A stretch of 14,770 nt of DNA from Bondarzewia mesenterica (lineage: Eukaryota > Basidiomycota > Agaricomycetes > Russulales > Bondarzewiaceae): assembly GCA_004802705.1 (NCBI GenBank), contig SGPL01000620.1:3418-18187 (forward strand), given 5' to 3'. The notes below the pieces were generated by a model, which was not told where the DNA came from, made no database searches, and saw only the letters and a program-made list of their open reading frames with translations. The position numbers and the translations under genes were made by a program. Positions within the stretch are counted from its first letter, which is position 1. Each line of letters starts with the position of its first letter. Shown in pieces: positions 9,434 through 14,770 of the stretch.

Positions 9434-10118
9434 CGTTAGCGGTAACTCTGGAAATCTGGAGTCAGTCAGTTCAGCAGGGAAGGCGAATGTGGGGAGGACA
9501 AGAAGAACCGGCAAACTACGACCCGGTACTGCCTTTTATTTAAATACGTGCTCACCCACTTACCTGGTTTCTCAGATCATATGATGCTGATGCTCCATTT
9601 TGAGCTCTTGACAGAAAGTACGTACGGCGCTCCGAGACAAAGCGTGCTGTTGTGGTGAAAATACACCCGTTTATGCAGAAGTTTCTCAGTGTCATTAGCA
9701 CACAGGTAGCTGGAGATTGTTAGCTTTCCAGGGCTTTCCTCATTTTACTCTGAGGCCTCGGATTCAGCACTGCAGGATCTGTGACGAAAGCGCTGATGAT
9801 CGCAATTGGGCAAAGAAACGGACGCAATCATAAAATTAATTTCCAAAAGCCAAGATCACAAGCAAGCTGCTATCCAGAGTTGTCGGTGTCTCGTCCAAAT
9901 TCACAACGTAGAGAGGCTTTTGCCTTCATGACAGACGACGGTGAGAATTCGACTTTCTGCCCAGATTTCACTTTCCGCCACAATTTGAAATTCCGAAAGT
10001 CCGCTCGGCTCTGCCCGAATCCTCCAGCTGCGTATTCTGGTCATCGTTCCTTCGGTAACTCGTTGACCACACCAACAATTCGTCGACCTCCTCTTGTTTC
10101 TTCCGAAATACACCCGCA
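9434..10118. other. Divergent promoter region, flavoprotein and VMA3
   Basis: This 685-bp region separates two start codons that point away from each other. It contains an AT-rich TATA-like block near the flavoprotein side (9534-9545). On the VMA3 side are C/T-rich blocks and an out-of-frame ATG at 9928. I recognise no gene or RNA in it. Confidence 0.6.
9534..9545 (-). promoter_or_regulatory. Possible TATA element of the flavoprotein gene
   Basis: The minus strand reads TATTTAAATAAAAGG, just over 100 bp upstream of the proposed start codon at 9433. No ATG lies between this block and 9433, which fits transcription starting just downstream and translation from 9433. Confidence 0.35.
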
Positions 10119-11315
10119 ATGTCCGACCTCTGTCCCGTCTACGCTCCTTTCTTTGGCGCTATGGTAAGTGGAAGTTTCTCGGGGCATGAGCTTTGCGACT
10201 GACAACGCGACGTGGTTTTCTTGATACCCTCTCGTAGGGGTGTACTAGTGCCATTGTGTTCACATGTAAGTCATTCATTTGCGACATCGTAGACGTTTCT
10301 TACATATAAATCACTTCTGACATAGGTATTGGTGCAAGGTACGTCTTGAAGGAGTTGGTGCTGTCACTGGTCCGGGGGTTGGGGAGCAACCGGAGTATTC
10401 ACCACTACTTTGGCAATCGCAATTGATAGTGGAAACTGGGTCTCATATCCGGCACGAAGCATTGGATGCGTTTGCTGAAGCCGTGGCGGTTCCAACGCAT
10501 ATTGCAGTGGTTTCCCGCTGAGAGTGGTTGCTAAAGCTTACTGCGCTCCTTGACGCTCGTCCCTCGCACCAGTTCTTCTGCATCATAGCATGGCATTCAT
10601 AGTATCTTACCTTAATTCCGCTTGTAGTTATGGTACTGCCAAGTCAGGAGTTGGCATCTCTGCGATGGCCGTCCTCCGGCCTGACCTTATGATGAAGAAC
10701 GTTGTTCCGGTCATCATGGCTGGTATCATTGCCGTTAGTTGCACAGTTGCTATTCTTCATCTTCCCATATTGACGATGACTTACTGCACAGATTTACGGT
10801 CTTGTCGTCTCGGTGCTCATCTCAGGATCGCGTACGTCCTGCACATGCGTTGCTCTCCTTTCCTGCTGTTCGCTAACTTGCTAATCTATTCGTGCAGTTG
10901 ACGCTCGGATGTCCCTCTACCAAGGTTTCATTCAGCTCGGTGCTGGTCTCTCAGTTGGTCTCGCTGGTCTCGCTGCTGGATTCGCTATTGGCATCGTCGG
11001 TGATGCGGGCGTTAGAGGAACTGCGCAGCAGCCACGGCTCTTCGTTGGAATGGTGGGTACAACTTCATTCTTCATGCATTGCATCGTATTCTGAATAGTT
11101 GTTGCCAGATTTTGATTCTCATTTTCGCTGAAGTGTTGGGCCTTTACGGTAAGCTTCGATTACTGACGGTGCCTAAACCAACCTGACGTTGTTCTCAGGT
11201 CTCATTGTCGCCCTCATCATGAACACCAAAGCATCATCCAGCGGTATTTCTGTAAGTCGTTACACTCTGTAACCTCTCTTCAGTGTGACTGATCATGGCT
11301 TGCTAGTGCGCGTAA
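10119..11315 (+). CDS. VMA3: V-ATPase V0 proteolipid subunit c
   Basis: Subunit c of the membrane rotor of the vacuolar H+-ATPase carries protons across vacuole, Golgi and endosome membranes. Exons are 10119-10163, 10238-10265, 10326-10338, 10628-10733, 10792-10831, 10898-11052, 11109-11148, 11199-11251 and 11307-11315, giving 162 residues, the usual size. The protein begins [17 protein letters not shown] and has four helices: AYGTAKSG-type helix 1 end ([11 protein letters not shown]), [37 protein letters not shown] and [16 protein letters not shown]. The essential proton-carrying Glu is residue 137, as in yeast Vma3. QLGAGLSV and [18 protein letters not shown] are subunit c signatures; the N-terminus fits c (VMA3) rather than c' (VMA11). 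Odd points are a 13-nt third exon, a 289-nt third intron and an uncertain last exon (acceptors at 11283 or 11306 end the protein ISCD or ISCA). Purine at -3 supports the start. Confidence 0.94.
10339..10627 (+). other. Unusually long VMA3 intron 3
   Basis: At 289 nt this is about three to six times longer than every other intron in the window (48-101 nt). It begins GTACGT and ends CGCTTGTAG. It contains a 7-bp inverted repeat (ATGCGTT .. AACGCAT), but I could not find a matching set of C/D or H/ACA snoRNA boxes. The intron itself is certain because flanking exons restore [10 protein letters not shown]; any cargo in it is unproven. Confidence 0.8.
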
Positions 11316-12247
11316 AACTATCACGGGTTGACGTTGGACGGGGAACTGTGGAAATTGTACCGAAACATGATTCAAGGACAGGTTCTCCTCCATACTCATC
11401 CCGATCCGACGAGTTCTCAGGTCCCCAGTTTCTAATTCTATCCGCCAGAATTATGCGCGTCGTTCTTTTGATACGGTGTGCAGAGTTCGTTGAGCAGCAT
11501 GACCATGACCGCCTCTGCGTTAATCATCATTACTGGTTCAACTGGAAGGAAGCTGGGGGCATGTACATGCTTGCTACTGTTTGCTTTTCATCATATATCC
11601 TATTTTAAGTCTACATACTTAAATTTATTAAGACAACGTTGTGAGGACACGATACATGCGAACTGCATCTACAGCTGGCAGCTGGCGCCCACCGTTACAC
11701 GCGTACGCAGCACCGTGTCCTCGCTGAAGCACTGAAGAGTGTAGCGAAAATGCCCGGAGTGAGACCGGTGATTGGATGCATGACGAAAAACCCCCAGCGA
11801 ACCTACCACCAGCTGCCGTCTGGCAATCATCCATCCAAACAATATAAGCTCCCCCGAGTTCAACGTCCATTCGTGACGTGTGGCGTGTTTTCTTTGTTTG
11901 CTTTCTTCCTCCGTCTTCGTTCTTTGCTTTATCCCTCCGTCGTTGTTCTTTGCTTTCTCCTTCTAGCATCGCACTTGGCTTTTCTTTTGCTCCCGACCTC
12001 TTGCCATCGCGTGTTGAGGTCGTACTGACTGTCTGCAGCCTTGCTTTCCTTTTGATGCTCTTCCGGCTCATGGCGACAGCAGGCAGAAATTTCGCGCTTC
12101 ATTTGAACGACAGGGGTGCGCACTATGACATCCGTTTATGCGTCTCCTTTGCAGACCTCACACAGAAGACAATCGTTCTGTGTATGAGGTTCACTGGGAA
12201 TTCATTTTTAGCGCAAGAAGTCCATCAGATTCGAGAGTCAGTCACAG
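11316..12247. other. Convergent intergenic region, VMA3 and ALG11 3' ends
   Basis: These 932 bp lie between the VMA3 stop and the ALG11 stop. The AT-rich stretch TTAAGTCTACATACTTAAAT near 11606-11626 could mark the VMA3 3' end. A pyrimidine-rich block with a tandem repeat lies at 11908-11959. A small perfect hairpin (8-bp arms ACACAGAA/TTCTGTGT, 8-nt loop) lies at 12160-12183, just beyond the ALG11 stop, but is of a size expected by chance. Open frames of 147-154 codons exist on both strands; they read as low-complexity basic or Ser/Phe-rich sequence and I do not call them genes. Confidence 0.55.
11908..11959 (+). repeat. Two-copy 26-bp tandem repeat
   Basis: Two adjacent 26-bp units, each starting CCTCCGTC and containing GTTCTTTGCTTT, differ at 3 of 26 positions. 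The bases just before (TTTGTTTGCTTTCTT) look like a more decayed partial copy. It lies in the convergent gap between VMA3 and ALG11, in no recognised gene. Confidence 0.7.
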
Positions 12248-14338
12248 TCACAACCACTTCCTCCACCCACACCCTTGCCACCCTTTCTCAAATTCCCGCT
12301 CGGAGAACCGCCCGACAGCCCACTCCCTCGCACGGCGCCTGAGCGCGAGCTCGACCTCCGGAGGCAGCGTCAACGCTTCGTGGATGGCCTCTGCGAAGGT
12401 TTCTGGGTTCGTCGCGTGGAAACCTACGTACATACAGGATGAATTTACGATCCTCCCGAAAACTTATCAAGTTGGAAGTTGAAGGAACGAATGGACGTAC
12501 CAGTAGGCTGGCCAGCGACGGGGATGATGATATCGTTCAGGGGTCCGCCTGATGCGTGTGCCACGGGTATCACGCCAGCCGCCTGAGATCGTATAACTGG
12601 TCAGCTGCCGGGGAATTGGGGGTAAATGGGAAGGGGAAGCAGACCATGAATTCGACAACATTTATACCGAAGTGTTCGTCCACCATCGTGCTCAGGCCGA
12701 CGCTCGCGCGCGCGAGGTAAGAGAGCATGCTGGAATAGGAGGCGTTGACCACGAAATCAACGTAATTCTACGAAGTGAAAGTTGGAGCCTTGATGTTAAT
12801 ATATACGATGATGCGTGGAGAACGGAAAGACGTTCACCTCGATGTCAAGCTCGCGAGCGAGGGCGCGAAGGCTTTCAATGCGTGCGGCGTCTTCTGCGTT
12901 GCGGCTTCCGCCGACGAGAATGAGCTGTATATTGTTGGATTTGTACTCCGGGTGGGCAAGCAGAAGTTGTGCTAAGGCACGCAGTTGTGCAGGATGGTCT
13001 TTTTCTGGCCTGAAAAGTATGAAAATCCGATATCAAAGACCGGGTAAGACAAAATAAGCCGGGGGATACAGGACACACCGGAATTGTGCTACGCTCAGAA
13101 TGATGTGTTCACGCCCTTCTAGAGGGAACGTCGACATTTCACGCGTGTCACATGGTGGGTAGACAACGGCAGTTTCTCTCGGCGTAGTCCGTGGAGCAGA
13201 ATTCGACGAGATGGGCGGTAAAAGAGAATTAATGACCAGTGAGAAGGGCAGGGCTAGAGGTCTCAGAGGAAGGTGAAGCACGTCCAGAATCGTGTCCGAA
13301 TACGTGAGAATGGAGTCGACGTGGTTCTTCGTCCAAGAGGAGTTGACCACGAGGAAAGACGCGCGCCGCAGTGCTTGGGCGTAGTGATACATAAATAGAC
13401 GATAATATCTTTGGTAATATGAGAACTGGAAGGGCCCAACAGAAGAGATGAAGCATACAGTAGTTTTGCACGGCTAAGCACGGTGGACGATGAGATGTTG
13501 TCGGAGTTCGTATGCCATGTCCTGCGGGACTGAACGCGCGCCAGCATGTCCGTGCTGATGGTCGGGTAATGCACGTAGGCGCCGATTGGAATACCGGCGA
13601 GCCATGCTACAACGTGGAATGTGAACGCGTAACCCATCGTATCTACAAGGATGAAATGATGATGCGGTCCTATTGCTGTACTTTAGTTAAAGGTCAAAAA
13701 AAGAAATCCGCACCAATGTATAGGTCAGGTATGAGCTTGGACATGGCCTCCCACGCAAGATACATGGATCCAATGCTCTGTCCGAGTAGCGTGAATCGAG
13801 GCCACGTCGAGTCTTCAACAAAGCGGCGAGAGTTCAAAAAAACAAAATGAAGTGTGTCGGGTGATAAAGTGATGTCAAATCTTGCCTGGTGCATTGCGCA
13901 TGATCAATGACACGCTGCATGGATGGAAAGTACGGCTCGCACCTTCACTTTGGCAATGATATCCTCCTTGCTCGCGTCTACATCTCCGCTGTACACCACG
14001 TTCACTATTTCTGGCTCGATCCGCTGCATGAGCGCAATAGCAGTCCATAGAACACGCTCTCCTCCACCGCCCGCATTACTGCAGCACGCGGACGCACCCG
14101 CTGTCAGTAGAATCAGGTTGCGCACTCGCTGGGTGATTTGGACATATAAGAGGGATTGTTGTAACGAGGCTTACCAGTAAGGGTGGAAAAACCCTATTAA
14201 TTTCTTTTCTTGTGTGTTTTGGAGACCCAAAGACCGTAAGACGTTCGCGCGCCGGCGCGCGTTGGTGATGCGGAGTTGGCGAACGTAGAGAACGTACGAG
14301 AAGAATATAAGGACGAGGGATAGAAGCAATGTCTCCAT
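12248..14338 (-). CDS. ALG11: GDP-Man:Man3GlcNAc2-PP-dolichol alpha-1,2-mannosyltransferase
   Basis: ALG11 adds the fourth and fifth mannoses to the dolichol-linked oligosaccharide on the cytosolic face of the ER, for N-glycosylation. Minus-strand exons are 14338-14175, 14078-13943, 13885-13714, 13642-13459, 13408-13079, 13009-12838, 12767-12645, 12582-12501 and 12423-12248, giving 512 residues (human 492, yeast 548). The N-terminal helix [19 protein letters not shown] is followed by Arg-rich sequence, as expected for a membrane anchor. The family motif [12 protein letters not shown] is at 55-66, then [47 protein letters not shown] and [23 protein letters not shown] and the GT4 EX7E motif (Glu417, Glu425 in [13 protein letters not shown]) follow, then [14 protein letters not shown] and the C-terminus GWRKWL. 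Exon phases all agree. The ATG at 14338 is the first in-frame Met after an upstream stop, though its context (TTT before ATG) is weak. Identity is very secure. Confidence 0.95.
14246..14261. repeat. 16-bp GC-only palindrome in ALG11 exon 1
   Basis: CGCGCGCCGGCGCGCG is a perfect palindrome made only of G and C. In ALG11 it encodes the Ala-Arg-Arg-Arg-Ala run just after the membrane helix, so the protein requirement for positive charge and GC-rich codon choice can explain it. Confidence 0.8.
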
Positions 14339-14770
14339 AAAAGCTTGGGAAGTTCTTGATCAAGGTGTGTCGACTATTATGTGTTCTTTGCTGGCGAGTG
14401 AGATGTGGAGTCGGTTACAGATATCAAACAGTTGTAAAACGTGCACTGTGCAGGCGCTGCAGGTCACATGCACAATCTCAGTTAAGAAGTTCCGAACTTT
14501 ATTGAACAGTACGAATTTCTTTATGGCCATTTGTTGGCCATTTGCAGATCTAGTAAATTACCAACTTGGGGAAGTGCCGACTGCGTCGGCGCAGACCTTG
14601 CTCGCCGGGAGTTTTTTGTTGTTTGTCAGGTGCATGATATAGCGGTTTGCAACGTCTGTCAGGCATTGCTAAAGTACCGATAATACAAGTATGAGTGCAT
14701 ATTTCGTAGAGGGTGGATAATTTTTAATGTTATGCTTCGTACGTTACATGAAACAGTAGCAAGAGTTTAT
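14339..14770. other. ALG11 upstream region to window end, no gene recognised
   Basis: These 432 bp contain the ALG11 promoter on the minus strand and unassigned sequence. I see no clear TATA box close to ALG11. A 10-bp direct repeat (TGGCCATTTG twice, 11 nt apart) lies at 14524-14544. The far right end is AT-rich (GGATAATTTTTAATGTTATG). The one longer open frame, on the plus strand, has no family features and probably is not coding. Confidence 0.5.

Noticed and set aside
11643..11722. 9-bp inverted repeat GAGGACACG .. CGTGTCCTC with a 62-nt loop, considered as a structured RNA
   Set aside because: Several pairs of this length and spacing are expected by chance in a window this size, and no known RNA family motif is visible in the loop.
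11628..12071. 147-codon minus-strand open frame in the VMA3-ALG11 gap
   Set aside because: Low-complexity Lys/Arg-rich start, no recognisable domain, and it overlaps the pyrimidine-rich repeat; better explained as intergenic sequence.
11878..12342. 154-codon plus-strand open frame near the ALG11 3' end
   Set aside because: It crosses the tandem repeat and runs antisense into the last ALG11 exon; composition (Phe/Ser/Leu-rich, then Thr/His-rich) follows the skewed base content.
4588..14338. Idea that SLP1, VMA3 and ALG11 form a functional secretory-pathway cluster
   Set aside because: The genes are on mixed strands, separated by ordinary intergenic regions and an unrelated flavoprotein gene; nothing in the sequence indicates co-regulation.

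Overview
This is a stretch of fungal nuclear chromosome, most likely from a basidiomycete (probably an Agaricomycete). Five genes can be rebuilt completely. They have 4 to 9 coding exons, introns mostly of 48 to 101 nt with GT..AG ends and CTRAY-type branch sequences, GC-rich coding sequence and short intergenic gaps. Nothing suggests a prokaryote, virus or plasmid, and I see no mobile element, tRNA, rRNA or CRISPR array.

Layout, left to right: (1) positions 1-684, minus strand, the 5' part of an unrecognised two-helix membrane protein gene that runs off the left edge, with single ambiguous bases scattered through its first 529 positions; (2) 685-2790, a 2.1 kb divergent intergenic region with no convincing gene; (3) 2791-4003, plus, glucosamine-6-phosphate deaminase in 7 exons; (4) 4588-7231, plus, a SUN-domain ER membrane protein of the SLP1/SUCO family in 4 exons; (5) 7763-9433, minus, an FMN-dependent 2-hydroxyacid dehydrogenase most like lactate 2-monooxygenase, in 6 exons; (6) 10119-11315, plus, V-ATPase proteolipid subunit c (VMA3) in 9 exons including a 13-nt exon; (7) 12248-14338, minus, the ALG11 mannosyltransferase in 9 exons; (8) 14339-14770, sequence upstream of ALG11.

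The genes do not form a pathway cluster. Three touch the secretory or endomembrane system (SLP1 in ER protein folding, ALG11 in lipid-linked oligosaccharide assembly, VMA3 in organelle acidification). The deaminase belongs to amino-sugar catabolism and the flavoprotein to 2-hydroxyacid oxidation. In a gene-dense fungal chromosome this is best read as chance neighbourhood.

I did not find a previously undescribed system. The points most worth a second look are fine-scale: three stop-free introns whose lengths are multiples of three (one splits the catalytic motif of the flavoprotein), a 4-nt initiating coding exon and a 13-nt internal exon, alternative 3' ends of VMA3, a near-perfect hairpin upstream of the deaminase, and the unidentified membrane protein. 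All exon models come from reading splice sites and protein family conservation by eye; no alignment or transcript data were used.
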